Assembly: GCA_019321725.1 (NCBI GenBank)
Contig: CM033120.1
Coordinates: 11,798,716-11,862,715, forward strand
Length of the DNA stretch: 64,000 nt
From: Paulownia fortunei
Taxonomy: Eukaryota; Streptophyta; Magnoliopsida; Lamiales; Paulowniaceae
Direction of reading: 5' to 3'
Part shown: positions 51,236-62,830 of the stretch, in pieces
Position numbering within the stretch: the stretch's first letter is position 1
How the letters are laid out: every line of letters starts with the position of its first letter
The notes under the pieces: model-generated
Told to the model about the DNA's origin: nothing
Seen by the model: only the letters and a program-made list of their open reading frames with translations
The model's database searches: none
Program-made: the position numbers and the translations under genes

Positions 51236-51795
51236 TTTTACCAAATGGAATGGCTTTCTGACCAAATGTGAGAGCACATACACAAAAATCTCCACATATC
51301 ATAAACATGAACTTTGGAAACAAAGCTTTCACTTTATCGTTATGGTTTTGCCACAATGGAAATGTAAATCTGGATCCTCTATTGCATAATAATATTCTAC
51401 CTCGGTTTTCATTTCACCAACACAGATCATGTGTAAAATAATAATGCTAATAAAAAAAGGCCCAAAATGAATACTGCTACTTTAACTATACATGAAATTT
51501 TTGCCAATTGTAGAGAGAATTAAGAAGCAAGTCCACAAAACAAGCATTATTACTATTTTATTTTAATTAAAACGTGAAGCGAAAGAACAGGAAAAAGAAA
51601 AAAATATAAGTATTATTGCTAAAACTGTTGACTTTGTGAAAAAAATACGGTATAGATTATTGACAATTGCAGCCAGCCAACCAACTCCTCCAGGATCATC
51701 AAATTGTCAACTTGAATTAAGTAAATGCTCGTGCAAGTATTTCATTTCTTCCACCATTCTGGTGCAGTTTCAGTTCATTTTGGCCTGGAAAATTA
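51236..51795 (+). promoter_or_regulatory. Duplicated 5' flank of CYP72A copy 3
   Basis: A shortened version of the flank. Module M1 (CCAAATGTGAGAGCACA, ~51260-51350) is followed by M2 (CCAACTCCTCCAGGATCATC to GTGCAAGTATTTCATT, ~51680-51750), which joins directly to the last ~35 bases before the ATG (GGTGCAGTTTCAGTTCATTT). M3, M4 and most of M5 are missing. Confidence 0.5.
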
Positions 51796-53889
51796 ATGGA
51801 AGCAACATGGGGCTTAATTCTCACCTCAATCATTGTGGCTGCATTCGCAAAATGGGCAGTGAAGTCACTAAATTGGCTTTGGTTTAGGCCAAGAAAACTG
51901 GAGAAATTTCTAAGGAAGCAAGGTCTTAATGGGAATCCTTACAGACCCTTTCTTGGAGACCTGAAAGACTACATCGCAGTCATGAAAGCACACCAACGAA
52001 GATCGATTAAACTGTCCGATGACACTTTACCACACATTTTAGCATATTACCACCAGATCTATACCAAGTATGGTAAGAATGATTAGGACTTGTTATTTAT
52101 AGAGTTGATAATGCTTATCCACATAATATTGCACTTTACTTGAATTTCAGGTCAGAATTCTTTCATGTGGTTTGGTCCGTGGCCCAGATTGAATATTGCT
52201 GATCCAGAGCTAATAAAGGAGATTCTGAGGAAACTTGATGTATTTCAGAAGCCCCTTTCAGAAACAGGCAAGATGCTTACAGGTGGGCTTGTGTCTCATG
52301 AGGGCGAAAAATGGGCTAAGCACAGAAAGATTATTAATCCTGCTTTCCATCTTGAGAAGTTGAAGGTAAACTTTATCTCCAATGAAACAGGATAGACTGT
52401 ACATTTTTTATTAAAAACAATATACATATATCATGTTTTCCCTTGATTCGTCAGTCAACTTTTGCAAGAGTAACAACATCATTTATCATAAATTTGGTTT
52501 ACATCTCTTGTAACAGTAACTTTTGTGTCCCTGCGAATCTGAAATTTCCCTTTACAGAATATGGTGCCAGCGATTGGTTTGAGTTGTTCAAGCATGGTAG
52601 ACAAGTGGAAAGCCATGGTTTCCAGTAGTAATGAAGGTCGGTGAAATTGATGTCTGGCCATACCTGGAAGATTTAAGTGGGGATGTGATTTCACGGACAG
52701 CATTTGGCAGCAGCCATGAAGAAGGAAGAAGGATATTTCAGCTCCAGAGAAACAAAATTAAGCTCACCCTGCAACTGTTGAAGTTTTCATTTATCCCGGG
52801 ATGGAGGTGAAAACAAAAATTTTGTAAAATGAAAGTGCACTATTTCAATATCATCTCCTATTATTCAAAATGATTTTCCTTTACAGATATCTTCCGACGA
52901 AAGAAAACAGGAAATTGAAAGCAATGAACAATGAAATCCGATCCTTACTAAGAGGTATAATCGACAAAAGGCAGAAGGCCATGGATAGGGGCGAAGCCAT
53001 TCCTGGTGATAACTTATTAGGTACCCTGATGGAATCGAATTCAAGATTCAGTCAAGACCATGGAAACAAGAATCCGGGAATGAGTATTGAGGATGTAATT
53101 GAGGAGTGCAAGCTATTCTACTTTGCCGGGTCAGAGACAACGTCAAGTTTGCTCGTGTGGACTATGGTTTTGCTATGCAAATATCCTGAATGGCAAACTC
53201 AAGCAAGAGAAGAGGTTATGCAAGTTTTTGGTAATTCGGAGCCAAGTTTTGAAGGCTTAAATCACCTTAAAACTGTAAGATCTTCTCTGTTGTTTGCTTT
53301 AGTACTCAGTTGAAAATTTTGACACTATGTTGCTTTAAAACATTTTTAATCCAATGATTCATGATCTCGAAAAGGATTGTAGCTATATGTTGTTGCATTG
53401 CCTGTGAGATCTTTTAGCCCTAATAACAAAAGCTACACTTGGCAGGTGACCATCATCCTGCAAGAAGTCCTAAGGTTGTACCCACCGGCACCTCTGGTAT
53501 TCCGAAGCCCTACAGAGACGGTGAAACTAGGAAACCTGACTATTCCAGCAGGGGTACATATGATGCTGTTAATAGGCCTACTCCATTATGATCCCAAAAT
53601 TTGGGGCGACGATGCAAAGGAGTTCAAACCTCAGAGGTTCTCTGAAGGAGTTTCCAACGCGGCAAAGATCCAATCCTCCTTCATACCATTCAGTTCAGGC
53701 CCTCGGGTCTGCATTGGGCAGAACTTTGCGATGATTGAAGCAAAAATAGCCATAGCAATGATTCTACAACGCTTCTCATTTGAGTTGTCCCCTTCTTATT
53801 TACACGCTCCTTTCTCAATTGTGACTCTGACACCCCAATATGGTGCTCCACTCATTTTGCGTAGTTTAGATTCACTATCTGTGTCCTAA
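51796..53889 (+). pseudogene. CYP72A: Cytochrome P450 CYP72A copy 3, frameshifted in exon 3
   Basis: The exons correspond to those of copy 1: 51796-52072, 52151-52365, 52558-52806, 52887-53274 and 53446-53889, with conserved GT-AG sites. Exon 3 is 249 bases instead of 251. Loss of two bases near 52643 (copy 1 reads GGTTGGTGCGAAATT, copy 3 GGTCGGTGAAATT) creates TGA at 52642-52644, codon 193. Only the membrane anchor and N-terminal third could be made. Exons 4 and 5 remain open and keep [14 protein letters not shown] and [10 protein letters not shown], so the lesion is young. It is otherwise closer to copy 1 than copy 2 is. A sequencing or assembly error cannot be excluded from sequence alone. 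Confidence 0.85.
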
Positions 53890-54437
53890 ACAAGACGGTG
53901 AAATGGAATAAGAGATGTGGAATACCATTTTACAACAATGGATATGCGGACTACTCTTATTTACATGCTCCACTCGTTTATTCTGTGTATAATAAAGGTG
54001 GGAGACCTTTTTGTTTACCAGCAATCTCCCCAAACAATAAATGGAGTTGTTCTCTCTTGTTCTTTCTTCTTTATGTTTTCTGATAAAATTCATTTCATGA
54101 TTTCTTATGTAAGTCTTTCTTTTTATTTCCCTAACAGTGAGTGTCTCTCTTTCCATTAAAAGAAAAACACTTAATAGCATGCATTTTTTTAGCTTAATTT
54201 TATCAAATAAAAATTTAAACCTTCTAATGATGTGGGTCAGCTGCCAACTAGCACGAACAAAGAAAAGTTGGAAGATAAAGGAACAATGACAAAAATAAAG
54301 CAATAGTTATGTGAGTTTTGCCATTTTTTATTTGGATTTTAATAAGACAAAAACTATATTAAAAATCTTATTTTTGACAATAATACTATGATATAACGAA
54401 TTATATTTGTACACATCTTATTTTTTTTGTCATTTCG

Positions 54438-54468
<31 letters not shown>

Positions 54469-54545
54469 TTCATTTATCAATACAACATAGTAAATTGTTA
54501 GTTTTGAAAAGCTTACTTTACCATATAAGTATAGATTCATTCCTA
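53890..54545. other. 3' flank of CYP72A copy 3
   Basis: Includes the duplicated block shared with 47770-48120 (TGATAAAATTCATTT ... GATGTGGGTCAGCTGCCA) and an (AT)n run at about 54439-54460. No coding region is recognisable. Confidence 0.6.
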
Positions 54546-55891
54546 ACTGATGGGCCTTGAACCCAAATTAGGCCCATGAAGCCAAGTTCCATAATAGGCC
54601 TAAGATTTTGTGATGAGCCTTGAGGCCAAATCAGGCCCATGAAGCCAAGGTTTAAAATATGATTAAGAAGCTAAGTTCAAGAGCTCCGTTTAGATTATGG
54701 GTTGGAACAAAAATTTGATCAAATAAAACAAACCCAATAAAATGATTTGAAGAGATCTATGTGATAAATTCAGCCTAATGAGCCAAGAAGATCCATTTGG
54801 TACATACACCGCTCCACACAAGATTACACCCTCCTTACAACTATAAATACCCCTCATTTCATAATTGAAAGGTACGCAATCAATTAAATCTTAAGTACTC
54901 TCTAGTTTTTGGTTTAATTCATCTACTCAGCTTACTGACTTGAGCGTCGAAGGGTCTTCGCTTGGCTACCCCAGCGCCCCTAACGCTTGTTCGTGATGTA
55001 GGTAGTGACTCACTAGCTTCCTTACTCCGCAACCCTGCAGCTTCGTAGCTAATCAGCCATACAAATAAAAGGTGATTCCACATCATTTTGGCTTTGTTTG
55101 TGGGAAACCATACCGGCGCCCCCTTGAGCACACCATGGCTCCCCATTGGGGGGCTATGTTATGGTGGGGGGTTGGTTATCCCACATCGATGTGGAATGGG
55201 TAGATAAGCTTGACTCAAGTCCAACCTTCCAAGAGGCATTTTAAAGTCGTGAGCCTCCCCGAGCCCCAAGTGACTCGGGCCTGGGGCAAAGCGGACAATA
55301 TCTTGGCGGGGCATTGTCGAGCTTGGCCACATCAGTGGCATCATCTGTGGGAAGCAACTATTTGATCCTTGAGAAATACAGACCAGATCTAGAGCAGCGC
55401 AAGAGGCTACCAACCAAGAAGATGACCCCCCAGCTGGGAACGCCCACAATGATGGTGGCACTCGACGACCACCACCCAACAATTATGAGAACCAACCTCC
55501 ACCATGTCGAGGTGACCCAGGGATACACGTCACTGATGAGGCACTACGTAGAATAATCGAAGAAGCAAGTGTTATGGCAATTGCTGAAATTGTGGCCAGA
55601 TTTACTGCAAATTATCATAGAAAACGTTCTCCAGTGACCCCCCAAGGAAGCCGCACCTACTCTCCCGCCCTAGAGCGGGATGATTCATGGCCTGAAACTC
55701 CACAACGCAGGGTCTTTGAAACACGAGCAGAGATGAGCAGTTGTGTCTCCCAACCAGAAAAAAGAGTCAAGCGACGAGGTGACACCAAGGCAACACACAC
55801 TGTGCGCCAGACTCACCCACTAGGATCGCGCATCCACTACATGCAACCAACTCTCCCGCTCGGATTGCGTACTTTCACTACTTGTTGGGTG
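54546..55891 (+). mobile_element. LTR retrotransposon stub: 5' LTR, primer-binding site and gag start
   Basis: The probable LTR spans ~54550-55330. It holds a TATA box (CTATAAATACCCC, ~54840) and downstream promoter-like sequence. It also has the GACTTGAGCGTCGAAGGGTC block common near the R region of plant gypsy LTRs, and a partial internal duplication (GATGGGCCTTGAACCC... / GATGAGCCTTGAGGCC...). It is followed by GTGGCATCATCTGTGGGAAG (~55332-55352), a primer-binding-site-like motif of plant Ty3/gypsy elements. Fragmentary gag-like frames follow at 55314-55556 and 55574-55906 (charged, Pro/Arg-rich). The element stops at ~55891 where a minus-strand LTR begins; no pol or second LTR is in view. 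Confidence 0.65.
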
Positions 55892-57634
55892 TTGCGAAAA
55901 TTATGAACGCAAGTGCATACTATCGTTAACAAGTAATATAGAGATGAGTATAGTATTGTTCCTACAAGAACTGATTGTTATTAAGTACCCAAATTATGTT
56001 AACCCCAATTTTATTTGAATGACCAAAAAATAAAGTATTGTTTATGAAACTAAAATTTAACAAAAACTAAGCAAACTCAAAATCAAATGAGGATTGAATA
56101 AATGAATTGAAAACCTAGGGTCTATGATCTCACCGTAATTAATCAGAATTGAATATCCTATCTCATCAATCTAAATTATTCTCCTAACTGATAATTGAGA
56201 ATCACTTAATTATCCACTAGCCTCTCCCAAGATTTAAAAAAAAAATTATCAATTGCTAATTCACTATATTCCTATGTGAATTACAACAATCAATAATTTA
56301 TTAAACTTTGTGGACCTCATGTAACGACTATACAAATCATGTAAGTATATTTCTATCTTACACACAATTTATGGCATTCAGCAGAATGAACTAGACATAT
56401 AAATCACCTCCCGAAATATTATGATTGATAAATTATCTAATTAGTGATCAAGAAATTAGAAGCATTAAGAACAATGTTGAATACTCAATTAAGAAAAGTA
56501 AATCATCAATTGAATTGATAGAAAAAATCAAAACCTCATAATTAGGCACATCATAACCTTAGAAAATAAAATTACTTCATGCTAAAATTAAAACATCTTA
56601 ACAGAATTCTTAGACATGATAAAAGAAAAAGTAGAAGAAAACTAGAGAAAACTAGATTTTGGAGAAATCTTGACAAAGTGTTGCGAATTCGTTTTCGGGT
56701 TGGCTTATCTTCTTCTCCAAATCTTGTTTCTCAATGTTTTCCTTGTGAATTCCTTGATTTCTCAAGGTATTCTTCCTTTTCTCTCTTTGTGAATGTTTCT
56801 CAATGAATAGGCCCCTCGAATGATGAAAGAAATATGATTTTAATCCTCTTTTCTTTGAAGTTCAGTCAGATTAGGAAACTTTCCACATCGCAGGGTCTAG
56901 GCTCAATAATGGAGCACCTAGGCACTGAGTATTTTGCCATGCCGCTAATTTTTCACATCGACCAGTACCTAGGCATTGGCCATACCAGAATTTGGCTTTC
57001 TGTGTAGCGCCTAGGATCTCCAATATTTTTTTTTAAAAAAGAAAAAATGCAAATTTTTCACATCCAAGTCGACTTGATCTCTTCACATTCAAATATGCAA
57101 AACAAACACTAAAAATTATGATAAAATTCACAAAAATCTCAAAAACTATCAAAAAATTAAATAAATTGTAATCAATTCATACTCTCAAATTTAACATTTT
57201 GCTATTCCTCGAGCAAAAGAAAGAAAAAAAATAAATAGAATAGCAAGTGATAAACGAACCTACTAACCCAAAAAAACTCAAAATATCATCAAAATGCATA
57301 AATTTAACTCAAGTGTCAAATTCACCCATCTTTAAATTCTGAGTATATGTATATAACCTCTTACACCTAACTTTTCACCACTCGAATTGGTTTATGCACA
57401 CTAGCAACAAAATTACTGATCTCTCATTTATTTAATTTAGAACTCCATAGACTTGTTTTTCGTGTTACTCTCCACTAATATAGACTAAAACAACATTAAG
57501 GATCATTAGAACTTTAATAGCTTGTAACGTGTGACTAGGGTAATGGTAGGATAAAAAACAATATAGTGGCTCAAATAACTTATGACACACAACTATTCAA
57601 GAACTTTATTGATGAGCACCACCACTATTGCGAA
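55892..57634 (-). repeat. LTR of a Tat/Athila-like gypsy element (copy A1, truncated)
   Basis: Begins TTGCGAAAATTATGAACGCA and is very similar over its first ~830 bases to 61698-62491, for example TTCGTTTTCGGGTTGGCTTA near 56690 and 62460. Its later part (57240-57634) matches 58828-59250 of copy A2. It ends abruptly at GAGCACCACCACTA, where copy A2 begins. No coding content. Confidence 0.7.
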
Positions 57635-57637
57635 TTT

Positions 57638-60180
57638 TGTAAATGCAAGTGCACGTATCATTAACAAGTAATAAAATGATTGCACGTATCGTTAACAAGT
57701 AATAAAATGATGAGTGAGTATTGTTCCCACGAGAACTGTTGAATTACTAAGTACCGAAATTATGTAACTCTAATTTTATTTGAATAAATACAAGAATGTG
57801 TTTATGATTATAAACTAAATCCAACTAAACTAAACTAATAATCAAAATCAATTAATAATGAAATCCAATAATGTAAAGGCCTAGGGTTATGATTTCACCA
57901 TAATTAGTCCGAATTAAAAATTATCTCATCAATCTTAATTTATTTCTCAAGTGATAGTCGAGAATCTCTAAATATTCACTAGCCTCTTTCGAGATCTAAC
58001 GAAAATATCATCAATTACTAACCCACTATATTCCTATATGAATTACAACAATCAACATTTTATTAGGTTATATGGATCTCAAACAAGATTACACAAACCA
58101 TGCAAGTGAATTCATATCTCATATACAATTTATAATTTTATACATAGAACTAGATACATATATCACCTCACGGGTCAATATGATTAGCAAATCATTCAAT
58201 TAGTGGCCAAGTAATTGAAAATATTAAGAACTATGTAGAAAAATCAATTTGAAAAATAAATCAAGAGTTGAATTGATAAAAATATTCAAAACATCCTAAT
58301 TAGATTACATCACAACCCTAAAAAAAGAAATTAGTTCATGATGGTAAAAATGAAAGACTACTTAACAATATTCATACGCATAATCCAAGAGAAAAAGAAA
58401 AATAAAAATCGAACTTGGAAAAGGATAAAAAAAAAATTCCTTGTAGATGTCTTTTTCTTCAAGTTTGGAAGAATTCTCTCCTCTCCCCCCAAATTCTTTC
58501 TCTTTGTCTTCTTTTTATCTCTTCCTATCCTCTTGTCTTATTTTTTTCTTTCTCCTCTAAGCATTGGAGCTATTGGAGTTTTGATTATTTTTTTTGAAAA
58601 ATGTAAGATGAATGCAGATTTTTTGTACATCCAAGTGACTTTTTTTCTTCATTCTCAAATTTGCAAAATAAAATACTAAAACAACAATTAAATTCACAAA
58701 AATCTTAAAAACTAATAAAAAAATTAAGCAAATTGTACTAAATTAATGGGTATGAAATCTACTCATCAAATAGCCCAAAACTTAATATTTTGCTAGTCCT
58801 CAAGCAAAAGAAAGAAATAAAATAAGTAAAATATCAAGTGATAATCCAACCTACTAACCAAAGGGCCTAAAAAACCGTTGTGAGTTTGTAACTCAAAGAA
58901 ATCTCCAAATATCATCAAAATGTATGATTTCAACTCAAGTGTCAAATTCACACATCTTTAAATCCTTTGAGTGTGTGTATGTCTAGTCTCTTACACTTAA
59001 TTTTTCGCCACTCGGATTGGTTTATGCGAACTCATAATAATATTATTAGTCTCTTATTTATGTATTTTAGAACTCTATAGGCTTAATTTTCATTTCACTC
59101 TCCATTAATATAGACTAACATAACATCAATGATCATTAGAACTTTGAAAGCTTGTAATGTGTGGCTAGGGTAATGGTAGGATAAAAGACAATATAGTGGC
59201 TCAAATTACTCATAACGCATAACTATTCTAAAACCTTGTTGATAAGCACCACCATATCTTCGTCTCACACCTTCACGAACCTTTCATCTCTTGATTTATC
59301 ACACTATTTTATTCTTTAAACTCCCTTTATTTTATTTTTTTCACACATTTTTTTTGAAGTGTTACATCCCCAAACTTATTTATTTTTATGAATAATAGGT
59401 GTTGCATTTTTTCCTCATCTTTTTCTTTTCGGAAGTTTTGTACAAATCACCATCTCTTTTATGCTATTTTTTTAAAACCATTTTCAATGCTCAAAATGAT
59501 GTTACTAGAATAGTCATGAGTTGAGTGTGGGGTAATATGTAAGATAAAAAGTTTATTTCAATTCTTTGGCTGAGGTTAATTTGTGGGGTGACAAAAAAAA
59601 TTAGTTCAACAAGCTCAATAGGGACACAAGGGATTATACATTATAAATAGGATGGCTTGAAAGGCTCAAATGATTTAAAAATATCATAAATCATTTTTGT
59701 AATATTATGTAGCCTAGGATTTGGCGTCGGGTGACAATCAAACAAGTTCTAGAGTTATATGAGATCACAAAAAAAGTATCGAGTTCACATAAACTTTCTC
59801 CAATCAAGCAGAAAAATCAAATGTTCAAAGTTATGTACTCAATATATCAAAGAATTACAAGAGAGGTAAAGATGCCACAAGAATCAAACACATACATAAA
59901 CACAACATTCATCAATTTTCAAAAGTTATAAACAAACAAGATTAAATTCTCATCATTAGCTTTAGGTGTTCGATCATAATCATTATTTCTAACTAAAGTT
60001 TTCAATTTTTTATTTTTATAAAATAGAGATAAACAACTTAACCTAGACTCAACACCTAAAGTACCCACAACAAATAACATAAAACAAAAAATAACTAAAC
60101 ACCCCCAAACTTGAAATGAACATTGCCCTCAATGTGAAGATGTAGAACACAGAAAGTGAGAAGGACTTCCCTAAAAAGGG
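57638..60180 (-). repeat. LTR and 3' region of a related element (copy A2)
   Basis: Starts TTGCGAATTTTGTAAATGCA, with an internal ~40-base repeat of GCACGTATCrTTAACAAGTAATAAAATGAT. It runs parallel to A1 but is clearly more diverged from the LTR at 61698 than A1 is. It contains the GCTAGTCCTCAAGCAAAAG block and, near 60100, ACACCCCCAAACTTGAAAT, typical of Tat-lineage 3' regions. The boundary between LTR and internal DNA is not resolved. Confidence 0.6.
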
Positions 60181-60184
60181 TGCT

Positions 60185-60756
60185 TAATTCTCTACCTCCT
60201 CATCAACAGGGTTGAGGATTGGTGGTGGAGAGGAAAACTCTGGTGGGGATGGTGGAGTAGGAAAAGGAACACTGGCTCCCAACTGAATGAATGCCTACTC
60301 AATAGTGAAGGCAACTCCGATCTGAAAAGTGTGAAACACAGCATGATGGAAAGCAAGATGGTGAAAGTCAGTCCATAGGCCTTAAAAATTCATGTTGAGG
60401 CCCCAAAAATCTTGCTCCAAGATAGTGAAGCGGTCAACAATAGATAGTTGATGAGATAGGCAATGCTATTGTGAAGAACCAATGGTATCATGAGCGTGTC
60501 GGGTCGTATAACTTTATGCAATGACATTGCTAATGATAGCCTTGAGAGGAAGCAACTCTTCATCTGGGCTTTAAGTAACACCAGTAGTTTGGCAAATGAT
60601 GGTGATAAGGGAAGGATGTCCAAGGCCACCGGTGGTGGTAGACCTGATAGAATGCACGATGGACTGATGGATAATACGCCTTACATCTATTGATTTACCT
60701 GTAGTGACGGCGAAGAGTAATATGGTCCTCTCTTTTGGGAGGAGTGTGAATAACAT
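60185..60756 (-). pseudogene. Accessory ORF remnant of the Tat/Athila-like element
   Basis: The minus-strand frames give RTILLFAVTTGKSIDVRRII, then GGLGHPSLITIICQTTGV and LPLKAIISNVI. This is the pattern of the 'putative plant transposon protein' family found as an extra ORF in Tat/Athila-type retrotransposons. Several stops and a frame change interrupt it. The Pro-rich end (SVPFPTPPSPPEFSSPPP) continues to about 60190. It has no cellular role. Confidence 0.55.
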
Positions 60757-60779
60757 TAGTAGTTAATGAACTAAGTTGC

Positions 60780-61529
60780 CTAAACAACGTAGCTACTTGA
60801 GAAAGTAAGAGTAGTGAGAGCATCAACCTTATGTACTCCAAAAGCTTTCTTTAGGGTCACTCTCTTAGATGGCCAATGATATGCATTAGAAGCCATGGTT
60901 TCAAGTAGTTCATAAAATTTCTTATGTGTCTTTCCCATTAATGCCCCACCTGTTGCTGTATCAACTGAGGTCTTGGTTGAGCTATTCAACCCAGTGTAGA
61001 ATGTCTGCACTTGCAGCCAGTTAGGTAATTCGTGATGTGGGCATCGTCTCAGAAAATCCTTTTACCTTTCCCAGGCTTCATGCAATAACTCCAAGTCATA
61101 CTGAGTAAAGATGGTAATGTCATTTCACATCTTAGTAGTCTTTGCAGGTAGGAAAATCTTAGTTAGAAAGCTTTAAGCTAAGTGTGCCAAAATAGTGATT
61201 GTCTCGATAGACAGAGAATTCAATCAAATTTTAGCCTTGTTGCGAAGTGAAAATGGAAAAAATTTAAGTCTTTTGGCGTCATCAGTAACGTCGTTATGTT
61301 TGAAGGTGTCATAAATTCCAAGAAAGTTAGCTATATGAGCATTGGGATCTTCATTGGCCAACCCGCAGAATGGACTAGATTGAACCATTTGAATAATAAC
61401 TGGCTTTATCTCAAAATTATTGGCTTGGATAATTGGGCATCTAATTCTTGAGAGTTTTTCATTAACCATGGGCATCACGTAATCATGTAATGCCCTGTTG
61501 TCCTCTACTTCTTCCCCAACATTTTCCAT
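60780..61529 (-). pseudogene. gag remnant of the Tat/Athila-like element
   Basis: Starting at 61529 on the minus strand (MENVGEEVEDNRALHDYVMP), the frame shows NFEIKPVIIQMVQ, FCGLANEDPNAHIANFLGIY and DDAKRLKFFPFSLRNKA. This is the characteristic start of Athila/Tat gag. A second segment (61010-60780: MQTFYTGLNSSTKT... and YELLETMASNAYHWPSKR) continues it in another frame. Reverse transcriptase, integrase and protease motifs were not found between this and the accessory ORF. Confidence 0.7.
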
Positions 61530-61671
61530 GGTGCTTTGAGACTATTTAGAAACTTCTCTCCTCACCTACGATCAACACCTAAAAATTTGAAACAAAGAAC
61601 AAAAGTAAAAAAAAATAAAAAAATCAAATAAAAATTAGAGTTACTTGGTATTGATATTAATAAAAACAAAC

Positions 61672-61697
61672 AGTCATCGCCAACGACACCAAAAACT
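61672..61697 (-). other. Primer-binding site next to the 5' LTR
   Basis: On the minus strand the sequence between LTR and gag reads TTTTTGGTGTCGTTGGCGA, close to the TTTTTGGCGCCGTTGCCGG motif at the primer-binding site of plant Tat/Athila elements. It confirms that the element runs right to left with its 5' LTR at higher coordinates. Confidence 0.6.
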
Positions 61698-62493
61698 TAT
61701 TGCGAAAATTATGAATGCAAGTGCACGTTTTCGTTAACAAGTAATATAGAGATGAGTAGAGTATCGTTCCCACGACGACTGATTGTTATTAAGTACCCAA
61801 ATTATGTTAACCTCAATTTTATTTGAATGACCAAAAAACTAAAGTGTTGTTTACTAAACTAAAGTTTAAATAAATCTAAGCAAACTCAAAATTAAATAAG
61901 GATTAAATTAATTAAAACCTAGGGCCTTTGATTTCATCGTAATTAATCAGAATTGAACATCCTATCTCATCAGTCTAAATTTATTCTCTTAATTGATAGT
62001 TGAGAATTCTTTAAATATCCACTAGCCTCTTCCAAGGTCTAATGAAAATATTATTACTTGCTAATTCAGTATATTTCTATGTAAATTATAATAATCAACA
62101 ATTTATTAAACCTTGTGGACCTCAAGTAGTGCCTATACAAACCATGCAAGTATATTCCTATCTTACATATAGACACATAAATCACCTCTCGGACCATTAT
62201 GATTAACTAGTCATCCAATTAGTGATCAAGTAATTAGAAGCATTAACAACAATGTTAAATACTCAATTTAGAAAGTAAATATCAATCGAATTGATGGAAA
62301 AAATCAAAACATCATAATTAGGTTATATCACAACCCTAGAAAATAAAATTAGTTCATGCTAAAATAGAAAAACATCCTAAAACATGATAAAAGAAAAAAT
62401 AGAAGAAAAGTAGAGAAAACTAGATTTTGGAAAAATCTTGATAAAGTGTTGCGAATCCGTTTTCGGGTTGGCTTATCTTCTTCTCCAAATCTT
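61698..62493 (-). repeat. 5' LTR of the Tat/Athila-like element (truncated)
   Basis: Collinear with 55892-56725: TTGCGAAAATTATGAATGCA, AAGTACCCAAATTATGTTAA and GTTTTCGGGTTGGCTTATCT occur in both in the same order. The match stops at ~62493 (CTCCAAATCTT), where Ty1/copia sequence begins, so the distal LTR part is lost. Confidence 0.7.
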
Positions 62494-62830
62494 ATGAGTC
62501 CATTAGACTTCTTTTGACCATTGTATGTCACTTAGGTTGATGTTGCTCTAAATTACAATAGATCAAACAAATGTTGAGGGATTATAGGATAGGGAAATAT
62601 ATTCTAACTGTGTTTCGTGCTATAAATATCTCTAAGAATTTTGTCCAACATTCAAGAACAAAACACATAGATATATGACACCATTTTGTAAGGGACTTAT
62701 TCGAAAGAAAGGTTGTGATCATTGATTATATTACAACTGGGAATCAATTAGCTGATATTTTCACCAAAACCCTTGACTCTCAATGATTTAATGTATTAAA
62801 ATAGTCCCTTGGAGTTTGTGTGTTATAAGA
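62494..62830 (+). mobile_element. Ty1/copia RNase H C-terminus remnant
   Basis: A plus-strand frame from about 62619 reads AINISKNFVQHSRTKHIDI, stop, HHFVRDLFERKVV, then GNQLADIFTKTLDSQ. These are the end of copia RNase H (normally HIDIRHHFVRD and LADIFTKPL). The TGA inside the motif stands where an Arg codon is expected. Upstream pol domains are absent, so only the 3' end of an element is left. Sequence after 62790 may be its 3' UTR or LTR. Confidence 0.75.

Noticed and set aside
53898..54303. Open frames on both strands just after CYP72A copy 3
   Set aside because: They lie in the duplicated 3' flank and are not conserved in the matching block at 47770-48120.
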